Shown here: positions 24,617 to 32,782 of the stretch, piece by piece | Layout: each line of letters begins with the position of its first letter | How positions within the stretch are numbered: position 1 is the first letter of the stretch | From: RDYJ01 sp034931405 | GTDB taxonomy: Bacteria > Cyanobacteriota > Cyanobacteriia > Cyanobacteriales > Nostocaceae | Direction: 5' to 3' | NCBI RefSeq assembly: GCF_034931405.1 | Contig: NZ_JAYGHA010000026.1 | Location: 1 to 64,000, forward strand | Length of the DNA: 64,000 nt | Translations under genes and position numbers: made by a program | Notes under the pieces: generated by a model | The model's input: the letters and a program-made list of their open reading frames with translations, nothing else | Database searches by the model: none | What the model was told of the DNA's origin: nothing

Positions 24617-25501
24617 ATGAGTACCGACGCAAATATTAGACAAATAGCATTCTACGGCAAGGGCGGTATCGGTAAATCTACCACCTCTCAAAACACCCTC
24701 GCAGCAATGGCTGAAATGGGTCAACGCATCATGATCGTAGGTTGCGACCCTAAAGCGGACTCTACCCGTTTGATGCTGCACTCCAAGGCTCAAACCACCG
24801 TTCTTTCTTTGGCTGCTGAAAGAGGTGCTGTTGAAGATTTAGAACTCCACGAAGTAATGTTGACCGGTTTTCGTGGTGTTAAGTGCGTAGAATCTGGTGG
24901 TCCAGAACCCGGTGTAGGTTGTGCAGGTCGTGGTATTATCACCGCTATTAACTTCCTAGAAGAAAACGGTGCTTACACAGATTTAGATTTCGTATCTTAC
25001 GACGTATTAGGTGACGTTGTATGTGGTGGTTTTGCTATGCCTATCCGTGAAGGTAAAGCACAAGAAATCTACATCGTTACCTCTGGTGAAATGATGGCGA
25101 TGTACGCTGCAAACAACATCGCTCGTGGTGTACTTAAATATGCTCACTCCGGTGGTGTACGTTTAGGTGGTTTGATCTGTAACAGCCGTAAGGTTGACCG
25201 TGAAATCGAGTTGATCGAAACCTTGGCTGAACGTTTGAACACTCAAATGATTCACTTCGTACCCCGCGACAACATCGTTCAACACGCAGAATTGCGTCGG
25301 ATGACTGTTAACGAATATGCACCTGATAGCGATCAGGGTAATGAATACCGCGCATTAGCTAAGAAGATCATCAACAACAAAAACCTCACCATCCCCACCC
25401 CAATTGAAATGGATGAGTTAGAAGCATTGTTGATTGAATTCGGTATTCTTGATGATGACACCAAGCACGCTGAAATCATTGGTCAACCTGCTACTAAGTA
25501 G
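24617..25501 (+). CDS. nifH: Nitrogenase iron protein (dinitrogenase reductase)
   Basis: A 294-residue homodimer subunit that passes electrons to NifDK with ATP hydrolysis. P-loop FYGKGGIGKSTTSQN (about residue 13), switch cysteines in VGCAGRGIIT and DVVCGGFAMPI bind the single [4Fe-4S] cluster at the dimer interface, and the Arg of CAGRG is the usual ADP-ribosylation site. Codon use is markedly more C-ending than in neighbouring accessory genes, as expected for a highly expressed gene. Confidence 0.97.
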   Translation: MSTDANIRQIAFYGKGGIGKSTTSQNTLAAMAEMGQRIMIVGCDPKADSTRLMLHSKAQTTVLSLAAERGAVEDLELHEVMLTGFRGVKCVESGGPEPGVGCAGRGIITAINFLEENGAYTDLDFVSYDVLGDVVCGGFAMPIREGKAQEIYIVTSGEMMAMYAANNIARGVLKYAHSGGVRLGGLICNSRKVDREIELIETLAERLNTQMIHFVPRDNIVQHAELRRMTVNEYAPDSDQGNEYRALAKKIINNKNLTIPTPIEMDELEALLIEFGILDDDTKHAEIIGQPATK

Positions 25502-25523
25502 AAATTTATAAGTTAGGTCAAGG

Positions 25524-25554
25524 AAAAAGGAAAACTCTACATAATTTCCTTTTT
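25524..25554 (+). promoter_or_regulatory. nifH-nifD intergenic stem-loop
   Basis: AAAAAGGAAA and TTTCCTTTTT pair around an 11-base loop just after nifH. It ends in a T-run, so it can act as a partial terminator or a 3' stabiliser, which would explain the usual excess of nifH over nifDK mRNA. Confidence 0.5.
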
Positions 25555-25647
25555 ACCTTCCTTCCCCCCAACCGGGGACATTAAGTCCCCATTTCCAAAA
25601 AACCTCATCCCTATTTTCCGTTCCTTTAGGAGCAAGAGAGACAGAAT

Positions 25648-27042
25648 ATGACTCCTCCCGATGACAAGAAGATTGTTGAACAAAGAAAAGAACTCGTTAA
25701 AGAAGTTCTTAAAGCTTACCCCGAAAAAGCTGCTAAAAAGCGCGAGAAGCACTTAAACGTATACGAAGAAGGTAAGGCAGATTGTGGTGTTAAATCTAAC
25801 ATCAAATCCCTTCCTGGTGTAATGACCGCTCGTGGTTGTGCTTACGCAGGTTCTAAAGGTGTGGTTTGGGGTCCTATCAAGGACATGATCCACATCAGCC
25901 ACGGTCCTGTTGGTTGCGGTTACTGGTCTTGGTCTGGTCGTCGTAACTACTACTTAGGTACAACAGGTGTTGATACCTTTGGTACTATGCACTTCACCTC
26001 TGACTTCCAAGAACGCGACATCGTGTTTGGTGGAGACAAGAAACTGACCAAGTTAATTGAAGAATTAGATGTATTATTCCCCTTAAATCGTGGGGTTTCT
26101 ATTCAATCTGAATGTCCTATCGGTCTAATTGGTGATGACATCGAAGCAGTAGCTAAGAAGACATCCAAAACCATCGGTAAGCCAGTTATTCCCGTTCGTT
26201 GCGAAGGTTTCCGTGGTGTGTCTCAGTCTTTAGGACACCACATCGCTAACGACATGATTCGTGACTGGGTATTCCCCAGAGCAGACAAGGCTAAGAAAGA
26301 CGGTACATTGAAGTTTGAAGGAACTCCTTATGATGTAGCCATCATTGGTGACTACAACATCGGTGGTGATGCTTGGGCCAGCCGTATCTTATTAGAAGAA
26401 ATCGGTTTGCGCGTTGTTGCTCAGTGGTCTGGTGATGGTACAATCAACGAAATGTTGATGACCCCCAACGTGAAGATGAACCTCATCCACTGTTACCGCT
26501 CGATGAACTACATCAGCCGTCACATGGAAGAAGCTTATGGTATACCCTGGTTGGAGTATAATTTCTTCGGTCCTACCAAGATTGCAGCTTCCTTACGTGA
26601 AATTGCTTCCAAGTTTGACGCAAAGATCCAAGCAAATGCTGAGAAAGTAATTGCTAAGTATCAACCTACCATGGATGCGATCGTTTCTAAATATCGCCCC
26701 CGTTTGGAAGGTAAGACTGTAGCAATGATGGTTGGTGGTTTACGTCCTCGTCACGTTGTTCCTGCTTTCCAAGATTTAGGAATGAAGATGATTGGTACTG
26801 GTTATGAGTTCGCTCATAATGACGACTACAAACGTACTACCAACTACATCGAAAACGGAACTATCGTTTATGACGACGTTACCGCTTACGAATTTGAAGA
26901 ATTCATCAAAGCATTGAAGCCAGACTTAGTTGCTTCTGGTGTGAAAGAGAAGTATGTATTCCAAAAAATGGGTCTTCCTTTCCGTCAAATGCACTCTTGG
27001 GATTACTCCGAACTTGATTATGTTAGTGGAAAGGTGCGTTAA
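25648..27042 (+). CDS. nifD: Nitrogenase MoFe protein alpha chain, 5' part interrupted by an element
   Basis: Residues 1-452 are genuine NifD: P-cluster Cys in ARGCAYAGSKG, GPVGCGYWSW and SECPIGLIGDD, the FeMo-cofactor Cys in IHCYRSMNYI, and the cofactor His in FRQMHSWDY (His449). Immediately after Asp452 the frame enters the nifD element at TACTCCG and ends with 10 foreign residues (ELDYVSGKVR) as a 464-residue truncated protein. The remaining 48 codons are at 45,236-45,382. Joining at TACTCCG gives a 500-residue protein, the normal length. In vegetative cells no functional MoFe protein can be made from this locus. Confidence 0.96.
   Translation: MTPPDDKKIVEQRKELVKEVLKAYPEKAAKKREKHLNVYEEGKADCGVKSNIKSLPGVMTARGCAYAGSKGVVWGPIKDMIHISHGPVGCGYWSWSGRRNYYLGTTGVDTFGTMHFTSDFQERDIVFGGDKKLTKLIEELDVLFPLNRGVSIQSECPIGLIGDDIEAVAKKTSKTIGKPVIPVRCEGFRGVSQSLGHHIANDMIRDWVFPRADKAKKDGTLKFEGTPYDVAIIGDYNIGGDAWASRILLEEIGLRVVAQWSGDGTINEMLMTPNVKMNLIHCYRSMNYISRHMEEAYGIPWLEYNFFGPTKIAASLREIASKFDAKIQANAEKVIAKYQPTMDAIVSKYRPRLEGKTVAMMVGGLRPRHVVPAFQDLGMKMIGTGYEFAHNDDYKRTTNYIENGTIVYDDVTAYEFEEFIKALKPDLVASGVKEKYVFQKMGLPFRQMHSWDYSELDYVSGKVR
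27000..27010 (+). other. Left recombination site of the nifD element
   Basis: GGATTACTCCG is the 11-bp core known from the Anabaena PCC 7120 nifD element, at the same codon position. The right end (45,236-45,242) shares TACTCCG exactly, but the four bases before it differ (TAAA instead of GGAT). Confidence 0.85.
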
Positions 27043-27248
27043 TTTGAGGTTTTTTTGTTGAGGAATTAGGAGAGTTTAATTTTTAGACTAAATGTAATTT
27101 ATTATGTTTGATAATAACATTGTTTGTGGATAACTGCAAGTAGTAAAGGTCTTATTTTGTCTGGGTTTGAGATGGTTGTGAATTTTTGAATTTTGGTGAT
27201 TTAGTTAAATGTGATAACTTTTTGTGGGTTGATTTTATAGACTAAATA

Positions 27249-27407
27249 TTAGGGTGCATCAGACAGATAACTTAGTAAAAAAAGATAAATTAAAAATTTG
27301 ACGCACTGACGCATCCAACAGAAATTGATATACTTCATGCTGGGTAGGGTGCGTCAGACAAATAACTTAGTAAAAAAAAGATAAATTAAAAATCTGACGC
27401 ACCCTAC
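27249..27407. repeat. Two REP-like hairpin repeats left of the RAYT gene
   Basis: The second unit (27,344-27,407) begins TAGGGTGCGTCAGA and ends TCTGACGCACCCTA, perfect inverted arms around AATAACTTAGTAAAAAAA. The first (27,249-27,316) is a decayed copy. A third faces them at 28,008-28,071. The rest of 27,043-27,420 has no gene. Confidence 0.85.
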
Positions 27408-27420
27408 AAATAGATTTATA

Positions 27421-27972
27421 TTATTCATGTCCAATATTTTCAGGAATATTTAAAGATTCATTTGCACCCCAGTCTTGAGGATAAATTCCTTTTGCAACAA
27501 ATCGGTGAAAACTAGAAAATTGCCAATTTTGAGGTGATTGGCATAAACCATGTTTTACAGGATTATAATGAATGTAATCACAGTGATTACTAAAATCTTT
27601 TTCATTTCTAATTAAATGCTCCCAATAGCGTCTTTGCCATAAATTCTTTTCTTGACGTTTTTCACGAGATAAGCTAATTTCTGTTGAAATTTGTAGTTTA
27701 TGTCCACAACTTCGAGTAACAAAACTTTTTAAATAACGCCAACGAATGGGATAGTTACTATCACCTTTGGGAAGACTCCAGATACAATGAAAATGATCGG
27801 GTAACAGTACAATTGCATCAATAGAAAACGGATATAATTTTTGTGTTCTTTGTAAACCCTTGCGTAAAGTCTCCCGCCCAATATCAGTACATAACCAAGA
27901 TATTCTTTTATAGGTTACTTGGGTGAAAAAATATGTTGCACCTGGTATCATTATTCGGCGATAGTTCGACAT
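27421..27972 (-). CDS. REP-associated tyrosine transposase (RAYT, Y1_Tnp)
   Basis: 183 residues. Features are the RAYT start MSNYRRIMIPGATYFFTQVT, the HUH motif in VLLPDHFHCIWSLP (about residue 58), and the catalytic Tyr region CDYIHYNPVKHGL (about residue 134), followed by QNWQFSSFHRFV. RAYTs are single-domain HUH nucleases that move or amplify REP hairpins. Here the gene is framed by TAGGGTGCGTCAGA hairpins on both sides, so it is probably the enzyme for that repeat family. All motifs look intact. Confidence 0.9.
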   Translation of the reverse strand: MSNYRRIMIPGATYFFTQVTYKRISWLCTDIGRETLRKGLQRTQKLYPFSIDAIVLLPDHFHCIWSLPKGDSNYPIRWRYLKSFVTRSCGHKLQISTEISLSREKRQEKNLWQRRYWEHLIRNEKDFSNHCDYIHYNPVKHGLCQSPQNWQFSSFHRFVAKGIYPQDWGANESLNIPENIGHE

Positions 27973-28007
27973 AATTAAAATGAATTGGTGATAAATTATT
28001 ATATGCC

Positions 28008-28071
28008 GTAGGGTGCGTCAGATTTTTAATTTATCTTTTTATTTATAGTTTATCGGTCTGACGCACCCTAC
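28008..28071. repeat. REP-like hairpin right of the RAYT gene
   Basis: TAGGGTGCGTCAGA at the left and TCTGACGCACCCTA at the right, the same 14-base arms as at 27,344-27,407, with an AT-rich centre that is inverted relative to that copy (ATTTTTAATTTATCTTTTT). It lies 36 bp upstream of the RAYT start codon. Confidence 0.85.
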
Positions 28072-28085
28072 TACTGAAGCTTGAA

Positions 28086-28388
28086 TTAAGATAACATCAG
28101 TTCTGCAACATCTACCTCAGAAAATCCCATTAACTTTCCCACTTGTTTAATATACATTTTTTCCGTTATATGAAAATCACCATCACGCTTTGCAAGTGCG
28201 ATCAAATCAATTAATAAACCTAAAGCATCATCAGGATATTTAGCTATTATTGAATAATCTACCTCTATTCTCTGAGCAGATAATAAATTTTTGATTTCCT
28301 GAATTTCTGCCGATGTTAAATTAGCATTAGTAATAATCGTCTTGAGATATTCTTTCTCTTGAGGCTCAATACTACCATCAACTTTCAT
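28086..28388 (-). CDS. TerB-like domain protein
   Basis: 100 residues, all helical, with the acidic TerB/DjlA-N pattern: DGSIEPQEKEYLKTIITNA at the start and LIALAKRDGDFHITEKMYI later, each with a DG...E calcium-binding-like turn. TerB domains occur in tellurite-resistance and membrane stress systems. The start codon overlaps the stop of the preceding membrane-protein gene (28,385-28,388), so the two are translated together. Confidence 0.6.
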   Translation of the reverse strand: MKVDGSIEPQEKEYLKTIITNANLTSAEIQEIKNLLSAQRIEVDYSIIAKYPDDALGLLIDLIALAKRDGDFHITEKMYIKQVGKLMGFSEVDVAELMLS

Positions 28389-28735
28389 TCTAATAGTTCT
28401 TTGTTTAAATATTGCTGCTTATCATAAGCTACACCCACATCATAAATCATGGCAATTTGGTTTCGCATAACTGTAATAATTTCTGGAGCAATTGCTAACA
28501 TTCCTAGACCTGGTACTAAATTAGCTGCTGCTGATATCCCTCCATTGCGTGTTGCATAGCCATTAACAATTGAATTAGCTGACTCTATGGAAGCTCTTTG
28601 ATGTTGATAAGGATTTTTAGCAAAATAATTACTTCTATCTTGGGCAACCATATCAAAAGAAGCGATGATTTTTTCGCTAACTTGGTTTTGTAGTTCTTGA
28701 ATAACTTTATTACTTGTATTTTGTTGGTTTATCAT
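28385..28735 (-). CDS. Small membrane-associated protein, EcsC/DUF697-like segment
   Basis: About 116 residues from the ATG at 28,735 (an upstream in-frame ATG at 28,753 is possible). The middle has a Gly-rich hydrophobic hairpin ISAAANLVPGLGMLAIAPE followed by VMRNQIAMIYDVGVAYDK. This resembles the membrane segment of EcsC and DUF697 proteins, in which this helix is followed by a cytoplasmic TerB-like part. Here that part is the separate downstream gene. Function unknown. Confidence 0.5.
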   Translation of the reverse strand: MINQQNTSNKVIQELQNQVSEKIIASFDMVAQDRSNYFAKNPYQHQRASIESANSIVNGYATRNGGISAAANLVPGLGMLAIAPEIITVMRNQIAMIYDVGVAYDKQQYLNKELLE

Positions 28736-28927
28736 GAATATATAAACTGCCATTTGATTTGATTCAGTATAATTTTACAGTATAATTTCACTCAGTGTCA
28801 AGATTTGATACTAGCAAATTTATAAACCTGGAGGCATGGTCTACCACTTCCTCTAACATACCTCTAAGATACAAGCTTGGGTTAAGCAACAGCAAAACCC
28901 AATATAATTTGAAAAAATAATCAATTA

Positions 28928-29040
28928 CATCCTGTAAATCCTAAAATCCTGGATATCCTGATTCTGACAATTAATGCTACAATAAACAAATAATTACTTG
29001 CTATCATATTATGATAATTACTCAAGCACTGAAATTACAA
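28928..29040 (+). repeat. Repeat copy 1 (CCTGTAAATCCTAAAATCCTGG) with Uma2 5' end
   Basis: From CCTGTAAATCCT to CTCAAGCACTGAAATTACAA this stretch is repeated at 29,787-29,921, where it leads into the intact Uma2 gene. The second copy has an extra ATGGCTTGCGCTACGCTAT segment. A shorter relative abuts the right end of the element (45,155-45,235). Confidence 0.75.
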
Positions 29041-29091
29041 CGAAACATCTCAGAGAAGTTATTATTAAGTAAACCAGTACAATTTATTTGA
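29011..29091 (+). pseudogene. Uma2-family gene 5' remnant
   Basis: ATG followed by ITQALKLQ-type codons matches the first residues of the Uma2 gene at 29,889 (MITQALELQ), but the frame stops after 26 residues. The upstream 80 bp are also duplicated. The TumE pair lies between the remnant and the intact gene, as if it had been inserted or had come in with a duplication. Confidence 0.6.
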
Positions 29092-29101
29092 GGTAAACCT
29101 T

Positions 29102-29416
29102 ATGCTGCAACTACAAATTAAATCCGATTCTCCTGACCTTGAAATTGTACAAAACCTAGTTAAAGCAGCCATTGAATCAGAGATTAAAAGCCTACAACGC
29201 TCAATAGCAAAAACCAACAAATTGTTAATAGAATTTGAAACAAAATATCAAATTTCATCCGAATTTTTCTTAAGTCATTGGACAGCAGAAGACCTGGAAG
29301 GGGGGGACGAAGAATATGTCAGTTGGTCTGGAGAGATAAAAATAAAGAAAAAATTAACTAATTCTCTACAAAAGTTAGAAGCGATAGAATATGTTACTCA
29401 ACAATTACCAATCTAA
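29102..29416 (+). CDS. Putative antitoxin partner of TumE-like toxin
   Basis: 104 residues, acidic and helical, with a central coiled-coil-like part (AAIESEIKSLQRSIAKTNKL) and a WTAEDLEGGDEEYVSW segment. I do not recognise a DNA-binding domain. It overlaps the TumE-like gene by 26 bases and precedes it, the usual place of an antitoxin. The role is inferred from this position only. Confidence 0.5.
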   Translation: MLQLQIKSDSPDLEIVQNLVKAAIESEIKSLQRSIAKTNKLLIEFETKYQISSEFFLSHWTAEDLEGGDEEYVSWSGEIKIKKKLTNSLQKLEAIEYVTQQLPI

Positions 29417-29783
29417 TATCATTTCCATTATTCAAAAATATGTGAATGACGGATGGATTCTATCCTTTAATTTTTCAGTAGATACTAGATCAAATTATGT
29501 TGGTTTTATCCAGGGAAATTTAGAATTTTTACAAGGATCACGGCTATTTTTCAAAGAATATGTTGATCTCCAAGAATCAGTGGAAAAACTGTCTTATTCA
29601 TTCCATTATCAAAATCATGAAAACAACTTAATATTTCGATACGATAATGCAAAACACAAACCTGACTTGGGTTACGCAGATCATAAGCATATTCAAGATC
29701 AAATCGTCCCATCTAAAATTCCAGATATTGAGCAAGTAATTTTAGAAATTATCACTGATCACTTAAATAATATAAAATCATAA
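29391..29783 (+). CDS. TumE-like toxin (DUF6516)
   Basis: 130 residues. The DUF6516 pattern is clear: GSRLFFKEYVDLQESVEKLS, YSFHYQNHENNLIFRYDNA, then HKPDLGYADHKHIQDQIVPS. The conserved His/Asp/Tyr set is present. TumE proteins are toxins of type II systems on plasmids. The upstream overlapping gene is the likely antitoxin. A plausible role here is stabilising the nifD element in vegetative filaments. Confidence 0.75.
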   Translation: MLLNNYQSNIISIIQKYVNDGWILSFNFSVDTRSNYVGFIQGNLEFLQGSRLFFKEYVDLQESVEKLSYSFHYQNHENNLIFRYDNAKHKPDLGYADHKHIQDQIVPSKIPDIEQVILEIITDHLNNIKS

Positions 29784-29786
29784 ATA

Positions 29787-29921
29787 AAATCCTGTAAATT
29801 CTAAAATCCTGGATATCTTGATATGGCTTGCGCTACGCTATCTGACAATTAATGCTACAATAAAAAAATAATTACTTGGTATCATATCATGATGATTACT
29901 CAAGCACTGGAATTACAACCT
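29787..29921 (+). repeat. Repeat copy 2 leading into the Uma2 gene
   Basis: Second copy of the 28,928-29,040 stretch, with an additional GCTTGCGCTACGCTATC insertion. It covers the Uma2 upstream region and its first codons. Confidence 0.75.
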
Positions 29922-30644
29922 AACGCCTTAGAAGATATATCAGAAGATATCATTTTCCCACCCAGTGACCTATATAGTGATGAACCTCCCGTGGAAACAG
30001 AACTGCATTTACGTCAAATTATTCTCCTTTTCAAATGTTTAGAATGGTTATGGAAAGAGAGAACTGATTTTTATGCTGTTGGAAACCTGAGTATTTACTA
30101 TACTCCTCATCAAAAGAAATCAGAAGATGTTAGAGGTCCAGATTTTTTCGTGGTTTTAGGAACAGAACGAAAAACTAGAAAAAGTTGGGTAGTGTGGGAA
30201 GAAAATGGCAAATATCCTCATGTCATTGTCGAAATTCTTTCACCAACCACAGCTAAAACTGATAGAGAAACTAAAAAACTACTTTATCAAGATACTTTCC
30301 GTACACCTGATTATTTTTGGTTTGATCCTTATACATTAGAATTTACAGGATTTAATTTAATCAGTGGCAAATATCAACCCTTAGAACCTAACGAAAAAGG
30401 ACATTTATGGAGTGAAGAATTGGGTTTATATTTAGGGATTTATGATGGTTTATTAAGATATTTTACATCATCAGGAGTTTTAGTTCCTACACCAGAAGAA
30501 AGCGCAGAGATGGAAGCAACAAGAGCAGAAATTGAAGCTAAAAGAGCAGCAATGGAAGCAGAAAAGGCGAAAATATCCGATAAAAAATCTCAAAGGTTAG
30601 CCGCAAAATTGAGAGAGTTAAATATTGATCCAGATTCAATTTAA
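29889..30644 (+). CDS. Uma2-family (DUF820) nuclease-like protein
   Basis: 251 residues. The PD-(D/E)XK-type fold of this family shows as VRGPDFFVVLG, HVIVEILSPTTAKTDRETKK (the EIL..T..D..K core) and YFWFDPYTLEF. A C-terminal Glu/Ala/Lys-rich coiled coil (about residues 200-245) follows, common in cyanobacterial members. Cyanobacteria carry tens of such genes; the biological role is not established. First of two adjacent plus-strand Uma2 genes. Confidence 0.85.
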   Translation: MMITQALELQPNALEDISEDIIFPPSDLYSDEPPVETELHLRQIILLFKCLEWLWKERTDFYAVGNLSIYYTPHQKKSEDVRGPDFFVVLGTERKTRKSWVVWEENGKYPHVIVEILSPTTAKTDRETKKLLYQDTFRTPDYFWFDPYTLEFTGFNLISGKYQPLEPNEKGHLWSEELGLYLGIYDGLLRYFTSSGVLVPTPEESAEMEATRAEIEAKRAAMEAEKAKISDKKSQRLAAKLRELNIDPDSI

Positions 30645-30710
30645 TGAAATATAAAATCAAATTGTGTTTGGTTTAATTACGCCAACTTTGTATATTAGGA
30701 GGATGATTTT

Positions 30711-31286
30711 ATGTTAATTATGACAATCAAAGATGTAGAACAAGTCCAAACTGCTTTTAGTGAAGCCGGGTTAGATTATGATGTTGAATTAACAAACGGG
30801 AGAATTTCTATTGTGGGTCCATCGGATATTGTATCTAGTGAAATTTCTAGTCGGTTGATAGCTTTTCTCTTTGCTTGGGTAAATCCCCGTCGTTTAGGAA
30901 GAGTATTTGATTCTGCTGGTGGTTTTATTTTACCTGATAGCAATCTCACCGCACCAGATGTTTCTTTTGTTCGGGCTGCACGTCTGCGTCAAAGTCCCCG
31001 TTATTTTGGTGAACTTGTACCAGATTTAGTAGTAGAAATTAAATCTCAAAGTGATAGAATTAAACCTTTAGTTACTAAAATTCTCAACTTTATAAACTTA
31101 GGTGCTGTGATTGGAATTTTAATTGATCCTGATGAGGAAACTGTAACAGTTTATCGTCATCAAGGTGAACCAACTATTTTAAATAATGGCGATATTTTAA
31201 CTTTACATGAACTTTTTCCCGGTTGGGAATTAGCTGTTTCTGAATTATGGCCTCCTATTTTTACTGAAGAGGAAACTCAAGGTTAG
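30711..31286 (+). CDS. Uma2-family (DUF820) nuclease-like protein
   Basis: 191 residues. Family pattern: NGRISIVGPSDIVSSEISS, NLTAPDVSFVRAARL, LVPDLVVEIKSQSDRIKPL (E-x-K and following Lys) and VIGILIDPDEETVTVYR. A strong AGGAGG lies 7 bases before the ATG. A typical member of the family with no coiled-coil tail. Sequence differs clearly from the neighbour, so not a recent duplicate. Confidence 0.85.
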   Translation: MLIMTIKDVEQVQTAFSEAGLDYDVELTNGRISIVGPSDIVSSEISSRLIAFLFAWVNPRRLGRVFDSAGGFILPDSNLTAPDVSFVRAARLRQSPRYFGELVPDLVVEIKSQSDRIKPLVTKILNFINLGAVIGILIDPDEETVTVYRHQGEPTILNNGDILTLHELFPGWELAVSELWPPIFTEEETQG

Positions 31287-31393
31287 TTTGTTTGATCAGA
31301 TTAGTTTTTCTGTGGAGTTCTTTAATGAGAAATATGGAATTTTGCCAAAAAATTAGCGGTGTGCGGAGGTTTCTCCGCACTAAATCCTTGATT

Positions 31394-31909
31394 TTATTCG
31401 TGGATAGTCACTTTGATCATTTTAACTGGAGTTTTGGGGCGATCGCCTTGTCCCGTTGGAGTCGTTTCAATGGCTTTCAAAACATCCATCCCTTCAGTAA
31501 CTCGACCAAAAACAGGATGCTTGGATGGACCGCCACTAAACCAATCTAAATAGGAGTTGTGAACAGTGTTGATGAAAAACTGGCAACTTCCACTATTAGG
31601 GGCCCCTGTATTAGCCATAGATAGAGTTCCTGGTTCATTGGAAATTTTCCCGTCTTCAGGATGCTCATCTTGAATGCACCCATCAGGACCATTACCTGTC
31701 CCTGCACGAGGAGAGCTAGGATCTTTACTGTGAGGACAACCAAACTGCACCATGAAGTTTTTAATCACACGGTGGAAATGCAGACCATCATAAAAGCCAC
31801 TTTTAGCCAATTTGATGAAATTTCCCGCCGTTATGGGCATAACATCGGTAAATAGCTCAAGAGTAATAGTACCAAGGGAAGTTTCAAGGGTTGCGGTGGG
31901 ATTTGCCAT
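31394..31909 (-). CDS. Peptidyl-prolyl cis-trans isomerase, cyclophilin type
   Basis: 171 residues, a single cyclophilin domain without signal peptide, so cytoplasmic. Catalytic blocks: LHFHRVIKNFMVQFGCP (Arg of HRV), SMANTGAPNSGSCQFFINTV (Gln-Phe-Phe) and HPVFGRVTEGMDVL. An apparently housekeeping protein inside the nifD element; in heterocysts it would leave the chromosome with the excised circle. Confidence 0.93.
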   Translation of the reverse strand: MANPTATLETSLGTITLELFTDVMPITAGNFIKLAKSGFYDGLHFHRVIKNFMVQFGCPHSKDPSSPRAGTGNGPDGCIQDEHPEDGKISNEPGTLSMANTGAPNSGSCQFFINTVHNSYLDWFSGGPSKHPVFGRVTEGMDVLKAIETTPTGQGDRPKTPVKMIKVTIHE

Positions 31910-32064
31910 GAATATTGAATTACTAATCTGTGCAATGGGTTATTTTGTCGCTTCTAGTTTACCCAAAATATTGAACATAATGTTGACTAAAATCCACAAC
32001 TTTTCAAACTTACAATTTCCACTTGTGATCAAGAAACTCAAGATGAGGTTGTTTTCTCGGCGTT

Positions 32065-32643
32065 TTAATCAGGGAAAGCTAAACCAGTTCTGGGATCTCT
32101 AATATATAATCCCAGTGTCAAACTCCGCATCACTTCATCCCAAACAGGTATTAATTGTTCCGCTTGATCTGCCCAATAATCAAAGGTAATTAAACATTGA
32201 ATATTAGAACCTAAACCCACGCAAGTCCGAGAAAAAGCTTCCCTTGGTTCGGCTTGAGTATCAATAAATTTAATTTCACACCACATAATTCGGGCAGTTT
32301 GTCGCTTGACGGTAATCACTTCTCCTCTTGCAATCACATCACGGCTATCATCTTCCATGATTTTTTTTAAAGTAGATTTGAGAGGAAATAGAGTCCAATC
32401 ATTAGGAGGTAAATGATTGTAAGATACCTCTAAACAACAATCATCATCAGGTGGTTTTTTATCCATGAACTTAAATGATTTTTCCTTTGGTTCAGAGATC
32501 CAACCGCGAGGAACATTGAAACGCACAGCCCCTCTACCTGCGACAAAAATATTATATTCTGGGGGAGATTCCCAATGATGATCTGGTTTTAATTCCAGAG
32601 TTTCTTTAATCCACTGAAAATTGCTTTTTTTACGTTTTGCCAT
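32065..32643 (-). CDS. Conserved cyanobacterial protein of unknown function
   Basis: 192 residues, soluble. The start MAKRKKSNFQWIKETLELK is basic; the core has FVAGRGAVRFNVPRGWI and IQCLITFDYWADQAEQLIPV, and the end is SLTLGLYIRDPRTGLAFPD. This pattern (a cell-surface-independent beta domain with a Trp at the region VWDEVMRSL) recurs in cyanobacterial hypothetical proteins, but I know no function. Same strand as the cyclophilin, 155 bp upstream of it. Confidence 0.6.
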   Translation of the reverse strand: MAKRKKSNFQWIKETLELKPDHHWESPPEYNIFVAGRGAVRFNVPRGWISEPKEKSFKFMDKKPPDDDCCLEVSYNHLPPNDWTLFPLKSTLKKIMEDDSRDVIARGEVITVKRQTARIMWCEIKFIDTQAEPREAFSRTCVGLGSNIQCLITFDYWADQAEQLIPVWDEVMRSLTLGLYIRDPRTGLAFPD

Positions 32644-32782
32644 AATCGTAATAAGTCACTAAATTTTATTTTACAGTAATATTTATTTGCTAGAGTCTAT
32701 TAATTGTAGTATTGTTAGAGAACTCCACAAAATGATTGATCCTAGTAATGAGAGAAGATAACTTCAGTGTGCAGCCGACCTC

